A program made the translations under genes and the position numbers. 64,000 nt of DNA from Rossellomorea vietnamensis (lineage in GTDB: Bacteria > Bacillota > Bacilli > Bacillales > Bacillaceae_B), in assembly GCF_008180415.1 (NCBI RefSeq), contig NZ_VTEI01000008.1:58970-122969 (forward strand), read 5' to 3'. Below, piece by piece: positions 19,440-29,428 of this stretch. Position 1 is the stretch's first letter. Each line of letters begins with the position of its first letter. The notes under the pieces were generated by a model. That model worked only from the letters and a program-made list of their open reading frames with translations, made no database searches and was not told where the DNA came from.

Positions 19440-20445
19440 GACAATCGAAGAGAAAAAAGGGTTGTGGTTCCCTCGAGAGACATCAGACGAGGGAAAAGGG
19501 GTTGTTGGTGTCCTTCGAGAATCCCGCGAGAGACACCAGGAGAGAGAAAAAGGGGTTGAGGTGTCCCTCGAGAATCCCGCGAGAGACACCAGACGAGGGA
19601 AAAGGGGTTGTTGGTGTCCTTCGAGAATCCCGGGAGAGATACCAGAAGAGAGAAAAAGGGGTTGTGGTGTCCTTCGGGAATCCTTCGAGAGACACCAGAC
19701 GAGGGAAAAGGGGTTGTTGGTGTCCTTCGAGAATCCCGCGAGAGACACCAGAAGAGAGAAAAAGGGGTTGAGGTGTCCCTCGAGAATCCCTCGAGAGACA
19801 TCAGACGAGGGAAAAGGGGTTGTTGGTGTCCTTCGAGAATCCCGCGAGAGACACCAGACGAGGGAAAAGGGGTTGTTGGTGTCATTCGAGAATCCCGCGA
19901 GAGACACCAGAAGAGAGAAAAAGGGGTTGAGGTGTCCCTCGAGAATCCCGCGAGAGACACCAGACGAGGGAAAAGGGGTTGTTGGTGTCCTTCGAGAATC
20001 CCGCGAGAGATACCAGAAGAGAGAAAAAGGGGTTGTGGTGTCCTTCGGGAATCCTTCGAGAGACACCAGACGAGGGAAAAGGGGTTGTTGGTGTCCTTCG
20101 GGAATCCTTCGAGAGACACCAGAAGAGAGAAAAAAGGGTTGTGGTGTCCTTCGAGAATCCCTCGAGAGACACTTGGCGAGGGAAAAGGGGGTGTTGGTGT
20201 CCTTCGAGAGTCCCTCGAGAGACACCAGAAGAGAGAAAAAGGGGTTGTGGTGTCCTTCGAGAATCCCTCGAGAGACACTTGGCGAGGGAAAAGGGGGTGT
20301 TGGTGTCCTTCGAGAGTCCCTCGAGAGACACCAGAAGAGAGAAAAAGGGGTTGTGGTGTCCCTCGAGAATCCCGCGAGTGACACGAGAAGAGAGAAAAAG
20401 GGGTTGGTATCCCTTGAGAGGAACCTTGGAGAAGGAGAGTCCAGG
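19440..20445. repeat. 1-kb minisatellite of alternating 53/54-bp hairpin units
   Basis: About 18 tandem units of 53 or 54 bp fill this region. Each carries an inverted repeat of the type GGTGTCCTTCGAG, loop aatcc, CTCGAGAGACACC, with variants TTCGGG, CCCGCGAG and CTTCGAG. The hairpins are joined by one of two purine-rich linkers, agacgagggaaaagggg or agaagagagaaaaaggggt, which tend to alternate and give a longer period of about 107 bp. Several long frames stay open on both strands because the unit contains few stop triplets. They shift against each other, lack ribosome sites and are not genes. A shorter-period copy of the same design is not seen elsewhere in the window. Confidence 0.93.
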
Positions 20446-20700
20446 TGTCCCTGCTATAATGCTGCAGCCGCCTTTTTATAAAAATTGCCCCGTCAGCAAA
20501 GAACCAATAAAACAGAAATTCAATACAGCAGCAAACTCATATATTCCCCATTTCAGTGAAATTCCCCTAAGCGAGCACCGTTTCTTTTCTGCCTAACCAA
20601 TAAGCATTTTATTCTTCTCATGAAACCTTATCCCATTTCATATATTCAAATAAGAGCAGCCAAGGTGACGAGGTGTAAATTTTTACTGGGGGGAACCGGG

Positions 20701-22119
20701 ATGAGAGAAGAGGAACAGAAACAATTACAGCAGGCAATTGGCGAAATCACGGAAATTGCCAAAGGCTTTGGGCTTGATTTTTATCCGATGCGCTATGAGG
20801 TCTGTCCTGCAGATATCATTTATACATTTGGGGCTTATGGGATGCCGACACGTTTTTCTCATTGGAGCTTCGGAAAGCAATATCATAAGATGAAACTCCA
20901 CTATGATCTGGGCTTGAGCAAGATATATGAACTCGTCATTAATTCAAATCCTTGTTATGCGTTTTTGCTGGATTCGAACTCGCTTATACAAAACAAATTG
21001 ATTGTTGCTCACGTGCTGGCTCACTGTGATTTTTTCAAAAATAATGTCAGGTTTCAGAATACAAAGAGAGATATGGTTGAAAGTATGGCAGCGACGGCGG
21101 ATAGGATCCGGCAATATGAAATTGAGCATGGAAAAAAAGAAGTTGAAACCTTTCTCGATGCAGTTCTTGCCATTGACGAGCATATCGATCCTTCCTTGAT
21201 GAGGCCAAAGCTGGCTTGGAGCATGGACGATGTGGAGTGGGAGGAAGAGGAGGTTGCTTCTGCGACACCATATGGTGATTTATGGTCTCTTGACGATGGA
21301 CCAAATAAAGAGAGAAAACAAAGAAGGAAAGTGAAAAAGAAATTTCCGCCGCAGCCAGAGAAGGATCTATTGCTTTTCATTGAGCAATTCAGCCGTGAAC
21401 TTTCAGACTGGCAGCGTGATATCCTGACCATGATGAGGGAGGAAATGCTTTATTTCTGGCCGCAGCTGGAAACGAAGATCATGAATGAAGGCTGGGCGTC
21501 CTATTGGCATCAAAGAATTATAAGAGAAATGGACCTGACCAGCGGTGAATCCATAGAATTCGCCAAGTTGAATGCCGGAGTGGTGCAGCCTTCGAAAACA
21601 AGCATCAACCCATACTATCTGGGCTTGAAGATTTTTGAGGATATTGAGGAGCGCTACAATAATCCAACCGAGGCAATGATCAAACGAGGCGAAAAGCCTG
21701 GATCGGGCAGGGAAAAAATGTTCGAGGTCAGGGAAATTGAATCGGATATATCCTTTCTGCGCAACTATTTGACGAAAGATCTGGTGATGCGGGAAGATAT
21801 GTATCTTTTCCAAAAACAGGGTAAGGACTATAAAATTGTCGGAAAAGAATGGAAAGGGGTTCGCGACCAACTTGTGGGAATGCGGGTAAATGGCGGATTT
21901 CCGTTCATTACAGTCAACGACGGGGACTATATGAAAAATGGTGAACTTTATCTGAAGCATTGGTATGAGGGCATAGAGCTGGACATTAAATATCTTGAGA
22001 AAGTGCTCCCATATGTCCATCAGCTTTGGGGCAGAACCGTCCATATTGAAACTCAGGTAGAAAACAAGCAGATGCTGTTCACTTATGAAGGACGTAATGT
22101 ACAAAGGAAATACCTTTAA
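20701..22119 (+). CDS. spoVR: SpoVR family protein
   Basis: About 472 residues match the length of B. subtilis SpoVR (468), a sporulation protein involved in spore cortex formation. Recognisable blocks are [32 protein letters not shown] and the conserved NEGWASYWH (about residue 262). ATG 20701 is chosen after GGGGGGA; the frame runs on upstream to 20620 without a ribosome site. The molecular activity of SpoVR proteins is not known. Its placement downstream of yhdB/yhdC fits the B. subtilis neighbourhood. Confidence 0.94.
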   Translation: MREEEQKQLQQAIGEITEIAKGFGLDFYPMRYEVCPADIIYTFGAYGMPTRFSHWSFGKQYHKMKLHYDLGLSKIYELVINSNPCYAFLLDSNSLIQNKLIVAHVLAHCDFFKNNVRFQNTKRDMVESMAATADRIRQYEIEHGKKEVETFLDAVLAIDEHIDPSLMRPKLAWSMDDVEWEEEEVASATPYGDLWSLDDGPNKERKQRRKVKKKFPPQPEKDLLLFIEQFSRELSDWQRDILTMMREEMLYFWPQLETKIMNEGWASYWHQRIIREMDLTSGESIEFAKLNAGVVQPSKTSINPYYLGLKIFEDIEERYNNPTEAMIKRGEKPGSGREKMFEVREIESDISFLRNYLTKDLVMREDMYLFQKQGKDYKIVGKEWKGVRDQLVGMRVNGGFPFITVNDGDYMKNGELYLKHWYEGIELDIKYLEKVLPYVHQLWGRTVHIETQVENKQMLFTYEGRNVQRKYL

Positions 22120-22251
22120 TACGTTAAAGCGCGGCAAGGGACAGTCCCTCTTAATACGTTAAAGGGCTGAAGCACTACTTATCCTGTTGGCGTGCGACAA
22201 GGGGATAAAGACTGCTATGAGCTGCTAAGCGGTATATAATTAAGAAAATAC

Positions 22252-22288
22252 GAAAGAACCTTCCTTAAAACGGGACGGTTCTTTTTTT
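22252..22288 (+). terminator. intrinsic terminator after spoVR
   Basis: AAAGAACC and GGTTCTTT pair across a loop and are followed by a T run. The 130 bases before it carry two copies of ttaatacgttaaag and a gggacagtccc palindrome, small repeats common in bacilli. Confidence 0.75.
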
Positions 22289-22380
22289 GTACATACTTCA
22301 TTGTGTTACCGGGTGACCATACTAAGAGGGACAGCCCATTTGAGCACGGCGGTGGGTTTTAGCACAAATTCTAGAATGTT

Positions 22381-22432
22381 TTGACAGATTTCTTGAACTT
22401 ACATATACTAATATTCAAATGAACGTTTGATT
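22381..22432 (+). promoter_or_regulatory. cadCA promoter and CadC operator
   Basis: TTGACA (22381-22386) and TATACT (22404-22409) are separated by 17 bases, a near-consensus SigA promoter. Immediately downstream lies the imperfect palindrome ATTCAAATGAACGTTTGATT (22413-22432), which resembles the TTCAAAT-type operators bound by CadC/ArsR-SmtB repressors. Repression by CadC with release by Cd, Zn or Pb is therefore likely. Confidence 0.85.
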
Positions 22433-22446
22433 GTTGGGGTGAAGAG

Positions 22447-22815
22447 ATGAAGCAGAAAGATGTTTGTGAAGTGAATTGTTTTGAAAGTGAGAAAGCGGCT
22501 TCCATCCAAGAGGAGCTTGCGGAAACCAATACAAATGGTGCGGCAAAAATATTTAAAGCATTATCGGATGATACTAGAATGAAGATCGCTTATGCCCTCA
22601 GTCTTGAAAAAGAGTTGTGTGTCTGTGATGTAGCCCAGATTGTCGGGGCAACCACGGCTACTGCCTCTCATCACCTAAGGCTGCTTCGTAATATGGGGCT
22701 TGCCAAATATCGCAAAGAGGGAAAACTGGTGTATTATTCCCTGGATGATGACCATGTCAGAAGCTTGATAAGCATCGCCATCACCCATCATAAGGAGGTG
22801 GAACAACGTGGCTGA
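22447..22815 (+). CDS. cadC: CadC-type ArsR/SmtB metal-responsive repressor
   Basis: This 122-residue winged-helix repressor has the alpha3N metal site ELCVCDVAQIVG, with the two cysteines of the CVC motif, plus an N-terminal cysteine pair (DVCEVNCFE) as in staphylococcal CadC. The recognition helix is TTATASHHLRLLRNMGLA and the wing is YRKEGKLVYYSL. It binds the operator just upstream and is released by soft metals. Its stop overlaps the proposed cadA start by eight bases, so the two are translationally coupled. Confidence 0.95.
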   Translation: MKQKDVCEVNCFESEKAASIQEELAETNTNGAAKIFKALSDDTRMKIAYALSLEKELCVCDVAQIVGATTATASHHLRLLRNMGLAKYRKEGKLVYYSLDDDHVRSLISIAITHHKEVEQRG

Positions 22816-24946
22816 AGGTTTGGTAAAGTCAGCAGATAAAACGACCTACCGCGTTCAGGGCTTTTCCTGAGCAGGCTGTGCCGCAAAGTTCGAAAAGAAC
22901 GTGAAGCACCTGGATGGTGTTTCTGAAGCAAATGTTAATTTTGGAGCATCTAAGCTCACTGTCTATGGAGATACAACTATTGAAGAACTTGAAAAAGCAG
23001 GAGCGTTTGAAGGTCTTAAACTGATCCCTGAAAACCAGCGTTTTACAAATGAAGATAAACAGCCCTTCATCCAAAAATACGGAAATGTTCTGCTTTCTGT
23101 CGTCTTTTTGATTATGGGCTGGTCGCTTGGACAATTTTACGGTGAAGAAAGCATTTTGTCAGTCCTGGCTTATGTGGCTTCCATTGCCATTGGAGGCTAT
23201 CGCCTTTTTACAACGGGCCTGAAGAATTTAATGCGTCTTGACTTCGATATGAGGACGCTCATGACGATTGCCATAATCGGAGCTGCGTTTATTGGCGAAT
23301 GGGGAGAAGGGGCAACGGTTGTCATACTGTTTGCCATCAGTGAAGTCCTGGAATCCTATTCGATGGATAAGGCGCGGCAGTCCATTCGCTCTCTGATGGA
23401 TATTGCCCCAAAAGAAGCGTTGATTAAAAGGAATGGAAGTGAAATGCAAGTTGAAATAGATGATATTCGAATCGGGGATATCATGATTGTGAAGCCTGGG
23501 CAGAAGCTCGCGATGGATGGAATAGTTGAAAAAGGTGTTTCCGCGGTCAACCAGGCTGCCATTACAGGGGAGTCGGTGCCGGTAACCAAGCAGCAAAATG
23601 ATGAGGTGTTTGCCGGTACCTTGAATGAAGAAGGTTTGCTTGAAGTCAGAGTGACAAAGCTTGCGGAGGATACCACAATAGCGAAAATCATTCACCTGGT
23701 TGAAGAGGCTCAGGCTGAGCGGGCTCCATCACAGGCATTCGTCGACCGTTTTGCAAAATACTATACACCCGCAGTGATTTTGGTCGCTATCCTTACAGCT
23801 GTTATTCCTCCGTTACTGTTCAATGCTGAATGGAGCGAGTGGGTTTATCAGGGACTCGCTGTCCTCGTAGTCGGCTGTCCGTGTGCACTTGTTATTTCAA
23901 CACCCGTTTCCATTGTTACCGCGATCGGAAATGCCGCCCGGAACGGGGTCTTGATTAAAGGCGGAATATATTTAGAAGAAATGGGCGCTTTGAAAGCCAT
24001 CGCTTTTGATAAAACAGGAACCCTTACAAAAGGCCGTCCTGCGGTCACAGAGTTCATTTCTTTGAAGGAAGAAAAAAGGAATGAATACCTGAAACTGATC
24101 GCTGCCCTTGAAAATGGTTCACAGCATCCTCTCGCCTCCGCGATTATGAAGCAGGCCGAAGAGGAAAAGGCTGATTACCAATCGGTAGAGGTGGAAGAAT
24201 TCACTTCTGTTACAGGAAAAGGAATTCAAGGAACAATCGGTTTTACAAGCTATTATGCAGGAAGCCCTGCTTTTATGGAGGAAGTCAGGGACTATCCACT
24301 CTCAGAAGACTTAAAAAGGACTATAGCGAATCTGCAAAATGAAGGGCAAACAGTCATTGTATTAGGTACAAAAGAAGAAGTCCTCGCATTGGCGGCTGTT
24401 GCTGACGAGATCAGGGAGAGCAGCTCAGAAGTCGTTGAAAAGCTTTATAAGCTGGGAATAAATAAAACCATTATGCTGACTGGAGATAATAGAGGAACAG
24501 CAGCAGCCATTGCCAAACGAACCAATATTAGTGACACAGCAGCGGAATTACTGCCGCAGGAAAAGCTGGCGTATATTAAAGAACTTCGTGAGAGGTACGG
24601 GAAGGTTGCGATGGTCGGGGATGGAGTGAACGACGCACCTGCCCTGGCGGCTTCTTCTATAGGCATCGCCATGGGCGGAGCGGGCACGGATACAGCATTG
24701 GAGACAGCAGATGTAGCCTTGATGGGTGACGATTTAAGAAAACTGCCCTTTACGGTAAAACTCAGCCGTAAGGCCCTGTTCATCATCAAACAAAATATCA
24801 CCTTTTCATTAGGTATCAAACTGCTTGCGCTTCTCCTGGTCATTCCAGGGTGGCTCACCCTTTGGATTGCAATATTCGCCGATATGGGAGCTACTTTAAT
24901 TGTGACGCTGAATGGGCTGAGACTCCTCAGGGTCAAAGATAAATAA
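22808..24946 (+). CDS. cadA: CadA-like Cd/Zn/Pb-exporting P1B ATPase with in-frame UGA at the first metal-binding cysteine
   Basis: From GTG 22808, placed after AAGGAGGTG, the frame reads TYRVQGFS, then UGA (22868-22870), then [12 protein letters not shown]. In CadA proteins this is the GFTCxxC heavy-metal-associated motif, so the stop sits exactly where the first Cys belongs. The remaining 692 codons are intact: [10 protein letters not shown] ion site, phosphorylation motif DKTGTLTKG, and hinge [11 protein letters not shown]. Total length would be 712 residues, normal for CadA. If UGA is not read through, a shorter protein could start at an internal GTG near 22901, which lacks a good ribosome site. 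The options are a recent nonsense mutation, a sequencing error, or recoding (for example selenocysteine). Function without the first HMA motif is plausible, because the HMA domain is often dispensable in P1B ATPases. Confidence 0.9.
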
Positions 24947-25017
24947 AGAAATGGCTGGTCTCGGTTTTGAGGGGGTGCTGATTCTATAGTGAATTGGCGC
25001 TCTTTTTCTTTGTAAAA

Positions 25018-25210
25018 AAACTCTTTTGGTAAACTTTGTTGCTATTTGATACTAAGTCCGAAAAAACAACCATATTAAGAGGGGGAAAAACTGGTGTAAT
25101 CGAAAAGAAAAGAGCTACTCTCCCATGTTAAGAAATTAAACTCTTAGTATCCGGGGAAAAATTCAGCTCTTGGGATTTTTCCGAAAGAAACAATATATGC
25201 GAAAAAAGCC
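25018..25210. mobile_element. family A MITE-like element, copy A3
   Basis: This copy starts aaactcttttggtaaactttgttgc and ends tatgcgaaaaaagcc. The flanks ttgtaaaa and ttgtagaa agree at 7 of 8 positions, a slightly decayed target duplication. The interior matches A2. It lies between cadA and family B copy B2. Confidence 0.8.
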
Positions 25211-26112
25211 TTGTAGAAGTCATTTCTGAGGAGGGTACTAAAAATCTACAGGAGTTTAAGAATCTACTTTTTATTTGGCTCTTTTCTAAAAGATTGTTGC
25301 TTTTGGATGCTTTACTTTCCTCATCCCTATTTTTACTAGAAGGATTGGAGCGGAAGGCGTGCGCCCTCCTGCGGGACTAGCGGTCGTCTAGTTCCAGCGC
25401 CCAGCCCCTCGGGATCAAATAACCTCAAGAGAATAAAAGGGAAGGTCGCCTTTTTTTCTCTTGAGGTTATTTGCCTGTCGGGTCTGATCAGGGCGCTTCC
25501 ACTTTTTATACAGGTGAAGCCAAGGAGGCCGGGCGCCCGCCTGGAGTGGAAATCCATTACTTTTAAATTAGCCACAATCTATGCGAAAACAGCCTTTTAT
25601 TTAAACAGATTTAGAATCCTTTAATCTTTTTTGGAACATTTGCCAGCAGGGGCTGGAGAGGATCTTCCTCAACTATTTGATAAAAGGTGTTGATTCATGA
25701 CAGTGACCGGTGGCACTTATCGATGCGGTCAGTATGTCGGATAGTAAATAGAGGAAAAAAGTACCCTTATTTACTAAAAAACAATGAAAAAAGCTAGAAT
25801 AGGGGGAAAAAGTTCTCTTATTTAACTGAATATACTAAAATAATGGGCTTTTTTATCAAATAAGAGAAAAAATTTCCTCTATTTATCCCAAAATAAGCTT
25901 GAATTAAAAATTAAGGGAAAAAAGTACCCTTATTCTTACCGCTGAGTACTTTATTAAGGAACTAACAAGCGCTTTCCCTATAAGATCAGGAGCCCGCCAA
26001 GCGGATCCGGGTATTTAGAATGGAAACCAACACTCTTTCATAATACCGGAAGCAGAAAAGGTACGTTTTTATAATTTTAAATCTATGTTGGACATATTCA
26101 GTGCACTCCTTC
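25211..26112. repeat. family B hairpin-rich element, copy B2, interrupted by a family A element
   Basis: The left part (tactaaaaatctacaggagttt) and right part (gacatattcagtgcactcc) match the family B core ends. The four internal hairpins near 25745, 25800, 25862 and 25915 are the usual AGGGAAAAAAGTWCCCT type. A 318-bp family A element is inserted at 25277, right after aatctactttttattt. Outer arms ctgaggagg and cctccttctgag-like sequence can pair only imperfectly. No coding capacity is seen. Confidence 0.75.
25277..25594. mobile_element. long family A element (A7) with captured palindrome and perfect 8-bp duplication
   Basis: The ends are ggctcttttctaaaagattg and caatctatgcgaaaacagcc. The flanking 8-mers at 25269-25276 and 25595-25602 are both ttttattt. 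Compared with the 137-bp copy at 60214, it contains about 160 extra bases (roughly 25376-25535). These form a large palindrome: caaataacctcaagagaa pairs with ttctcttgaggttatttg, with outer arms agcgccc/gggcgct. Confidence 0.87.
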
Positions 26113-26238
26113 TGAGATGGATTTTCTTTATGCTTTAAAAATATATCTTTGCATACAAAAAGGTCAGAGCCTTAAGCTGCTGACCGAAAAGTTTATTTCA
26201 GGAAGCCCCACTCAGTTTAACGACCATTTAGGACTAAG

Positions 26239-27153
26239 TTATACTAAGTACATATCCGATATTGATTTATTTCTAATGAATCCCATGGCCTCGTAAAGCT
26301 TAATCGCTGAATTGCCTTTAATGACGGCCAAGCGGGCAGCTGGATATCCTTTGCTCGATATGTTTATAGAATGGGTTAACAGGAACCGTCCAAGCCCCCT
26401 GCGTTGATGTTCAGGGTCAACAGCTAAACTCATGATCAGAGGATAATCTTCAAATTCCATGTGGAGGCACACACCAACGAGTTTGTTAGTATTCTGATCT
26501 ATGATCACCCTTGAACACTCATCCATAATTTTATTACTTTGATATTTTTCAATGAATTCCTTAATATGTTGAATATAATCCTCTTTGGAGCCGATTTGTT
26601 TGTAAGCTGGATTCGCTTGATAGGATTTCATAATTAAACAGGCTATATCATTGGTGTCTTCGGGTGCAACCGATTTTGATAGATATCCTTCAGGAAGTGC
26701 AGGCACTAGTGATTGTGTTGGACGAATCATCCAATAATTAGTTTCTTGAACCCGGCATCCATTTTGCTCGAAAGCTGCTGCGTGTTCTTCTATAATATCT
26801 CTTAAAATGATTTTCTCTTCAGTCTTCGATACCTTTTTTAAATAGTTTAAAAGCCTGTAAACTAATCCCTCATAATCCTCATAGGGAGGTACCACAAACA
26901 AATCGGACATGAAATTCGGCTTTAGGAATACACCGCCAATGATCTCTTCATCCTTCATGATGAAGTATCCGCAGTCAAAAATGGAGGCGATTTCTAACAT
27001 TGTTTCCGGAGACCTTCTAAAAAAGTAGTCTGCATATTTTTGGCCATAATAAACGGAATAGTATCGCAAGTATTCTTTAGGTTCTTGATAAACTAATGTA
27101 ATTCCATCTTCTAATGAGATCAGTTCCTTCATGGCTGCAACCTGTTCACTCAT
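26239..27153 (-). CDS. GNAT family N-acetyltransferase
   Basis: This protein of about 304 residues has a clear C-terminal GNAT domain: LAVDPEHQRRGLGRFLLTHS is the acetyl-CoA loop, and AVIKGNSAIKLYEAMGFIR is the closing motif. The N-terminal 150 residues may hold a second, degenerate GNAT fold (CGYFIMKDEEIIGGVF). ATG at 27151-27153 follows GAGGAGAAC; a longer frame to 27201 lacks a site. The substrate is unknown. It is a lone gene flanked by family B elements on both sides. Confidence 0.86.
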   Translation of the reverse strand: MSEQVAAMKELISLEDGITLVYQEPKEYLRYYSVYYGQKYADYFFRRSPETMLEIASIFDCGYFIMKDEEIIGGVFLKPNFMSDLFVVPPYEDYEGLVYRLLNYLKKVSKTEEKIILRDIIEEHAAAFEQNGCRVQETNYWMIRPTQSLVPALPEGYLSKSVAPEDTNDIACLIMKSYQANPAYKQIGSKEDYIQHIKEFIEKYQSNKIMDECSRVIIDQNTNKLVGVCLHMEFEDYPLIMSLAVDPEHQRRGLGRFLLTHSINISSKGYPAARLAVIKGNSAIKLYEAMGFIRNKSISDMYLV

Positions 27154-27275
27154 ATTGTTCTCCTCTTCTTCGATTACTCTGTATTTTAACAGAGTAATCA
27201 CTTTTTTCTATATTTTAACATAACTTTCAAATTCTACTTTCTCTAAAATCAGTCAGCGGTAATATTGATTTGATC

Positions 27276-27875
27276 AAAAAAAGCAGTGGTCTAGGTTCCA
27301 CTGCACTGAGAATATACCGAATTTTAGTAGCAAATCCTCTATAACCAAGAATAAAGTCAACTACACCTCCATAAATGAGAAGAAAGATTGACTTAATTCT
27401 TACCACCCATTGAATGTGTTACTCTTTTTATCCCATTAGCTTTATGATTTTTGATACATTAGCCTGGCGGGCATGGGACGTACTTTTTCAACTAGTCGCG
27501 GGAAAGATGCGGATTCAAGGATCTGGTAAAGTGACCAGCGGTACCGAACAGCCAGTTACAGCACTTTGGCTAGTTATATAGAGGGGAAAATTCCCCTTAA
27601 TTACTAAAAAGTTTTTGAAAACAGCTTAAATAGAGGGAAAAACTCCCCTTATTTTTCCCCCGCTGTATACTTAATTAGAAAATAACAAGCTGCTTTTGCG
27701 ATAAAGCCCACTCCACCGTGCGCCAGCCCAGTGGAGTCGTGCATCTTAAACGGAAACCAACACTTTTTATAGTACCTAACGAGAAAAAGGCAGAATCGTT
27801 CTTTGAAATGAACGATTCTGCCTTTTAGATTTTGTTGAACTTTTTCAGTGGCCACTACTGGGTCCACTGCTTTTT
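27276..27875. repeat. family B hairpin-rich element, copy B3
   Basis: The core runs from CACTGAGAATATAC (near 27303) to GAACTTTTTCAGTGG (near 27852). It includes a version of the AAAGTCAACT hairpin near 27352 and several ggggaaa/ttcccctta hairpins. Outside the core, AAAAAAGCAGTGGTCTAGG on the left pairs with CCACTGCTTTTT on the right, giving an A-run/T-run terminator signature. On the minus strand this lies directly after ktrD. A 72-codon frame inside is not a gene. Confidence 0.82.
27784..27826 (-). terminator. strong hairpin terminator inside B3, downstream of ktrD
   Basis: AAAAGGCAGAATCGTTC pairs perfectly with GAACGATTCTGCCTTTT across an 8-base loop. It has T-rich tails in both orientations, so it should stop transcripts coming from ktrD on the minus strand. 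Confidence 0.85.
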
Positions 27876-27906
27876 AAGGGAAATGATTTCATTGATACAT
27901 TGATTT

Positions 27907-29262
27907 TTACCCGATGATGACTTTTTCTTTAGGATAATTATACAAAGTTTCTTTCTGCTTAATGCCCAGGATAACCAGGAAAGTGAGAAGTCCGATTCTT
28001 CCGATAAACATCAGGGCCATTATGATGAGTTTGCCGATAACGGTTAAATCAGGAGTAATGCCCATTGATAGTCCAACGGTTCCGAATGCTGAACAGATTT
28101 CAAATAAAATTTCCAGGAATGAATGAGACTCGGTAATCGAAAGAATGATTAGAGAACCGGCACACATAAAGCTGGCAAGCAATGTTACGGCCAGTGATTT
28201 AATTACATCAGCCTGATCCAGCTCTCTGCGGAAAACCTTAATCGTTGACCTTCCTCTTGCAAAGTTGATAAGAAAAAGAATATTAATGGCAAATGTCGTG
28301 GTCCGTATTCCGCCTCCAACTGAACTTGGCGAAGCACCAATGAACATCAACATACAGAGAATGATGAGAGTAGGCTCCGATAACTGGCTGACGTCCATGG
28401 TCGCCAGCCCTCCGCTTCGGGTTGTCGTAGATTGGAAAAACGCATAGAAAAAAGATTTATGCCAGGATAAACCTTGAAAAAAACGATTGAATTCTATAAC
28501 AAGTATCAGAATTGTTCCTACTACCATAAGAGAAAAGAAGGTAACGGTTGTCAACTTAGTATAAAGAGAAAAGTGAAACCTCACCCGCTTATCATTATTT
28601 TTCATGAGAAAGTCTTTTAACTCGATTAATACAGGAAATCCAATCGCTCCCAGAGTAATCAAAATGATATTGACACACTGAACAAAGTAATCATCTGCAT
28701 ATGGAATGAGTGACTGCCCGGTGATATCGAACCCGCCATTGGTTGTAGCACTGACACTGGCGAAAAGCCCATGCAGATAGGCATCCTCCCAGACAGGATA
28801 ATACTTTAGAAAATATGTACCTAGTATAAGAGCACCGACAGATTCGATTAATAGGATGATTAACAGGATTTGTTTCATTAAGTTGACTAAGCCGGAAAGG
28901 TTAGATTGGTTTTGATCGGTCATTATCAACCTGCGTTCTTTCAAACCAATTTTTTTCCCTATAATCAGCCATAGGAAGGTTCCGAGGGTCATGATCCCGA
29001 TGCCGCCTATTTGCAGGATGAATATCAGAATAAAGATGCCTGCCGTACTAAAGGTGTCCACTATCTGAATAACAGTAAGCCCTGTGACACTTATGGCGCT
29101 TACTGCGGTAAACATAATATCAATGAAACTTAAATCTACACCCGGCTGGGCAGTTATTGGCAGACTAAGTAATAGGATTGAAATTCCAACTGCCGCACAA
29201 TAGAAAACTACAATTAACTGGGCAGGAGATAGTTTATCAATTCTATCTTTTAAACTGGACAT
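27907..29262 (-). CDS. ktrD: Ktr potassium uptake system membrane subunit KtrD
   Basis: This 451-residue TrkH/KtrB-family channel subunit has four P-loops with the filter glycines visible in SVTGLTV, ATTNGGFD, TRSGGLAT and GTVGLSM. The second half is highly similar to B. subtilis KtrD as I remember it, including MFIGASPSSVGGGIRTTTFA and the C-terminal YPKEKVIIG. It imports K+ (and possibly Na+) together with a cytoplasmic RCK subunit (KtrC), which is not encoded nearby; B. subtilis ktrC and ktrD are also unlinked. ATG 29260-29262 follows AAGGAGAATTTTCTT. Confidence 0.95.
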   Translation of the reverse strand: MSSLKDRIDKLSPAQLIVVFYCAAVGISILLLSLPITAQPGVDLSFIDIMFTAVSAISVTGLTVIQIVDTFSTAGIFILIFILQIGGIGIMTLGTFLWLIIGKKIGLKERRLIMTDQNQSNLSGLVNLMKQILLIILLIESVGALILGTYFLKYYPVWEDAYLHGLFASVSATTNGGFDITGQSLIPYADDYFVQCVNIILITLGAIGFPVLIELKDFLMKNNDKRVRFHFSLYTKLTTVTFFSLMVVGTILILVIEFNRFFQGLSWHKSFFYAFFQSTTTRSGGLATMDVSQLSEPTLIILCMLMFIGASPSSVGGGIRTTTFAINILFLINFARGRSTIKVFRRELDQADVIKSLAVTLLASFMCAGSLIILSITESHSFLEILFEICSAFGTVGLSMGITPDLTVIGKLIIMALMFIGRIGLLTFLVILGIKQKETLYNYPKEKVIIG

Positions 29263-29428
29263 AAGAAAATTCTCCTTTTGAGATAATAGCTATTTAACAC
29301 TATACCACATGGTACAGGGAGGTAAAATATAAAAAAAAGATATTGGAATTTAATTCCTACTCAAAATTGGTGATCTTATGGTACAATCTTAAGAATGAAC
29401 AATGGTATTTGGTGAAAGGAGCATTAAA

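Noticed and set aside
19413..20596. Many long overlapping frames on both strands in the 19.4-20.5 kb repeat
   Set aside because: They arise from a tandem unit poor in stop triplets, run in several frames at once, have low-complexity products and lack ribosome sites.
22868..22900. Bacterial SECIS element after the cadA UGA
   Set aside because: Only a 4-bp stem is visible and it encodes conserved residues; it is too weak to call as a feature, though recoding remains a possibility to test.
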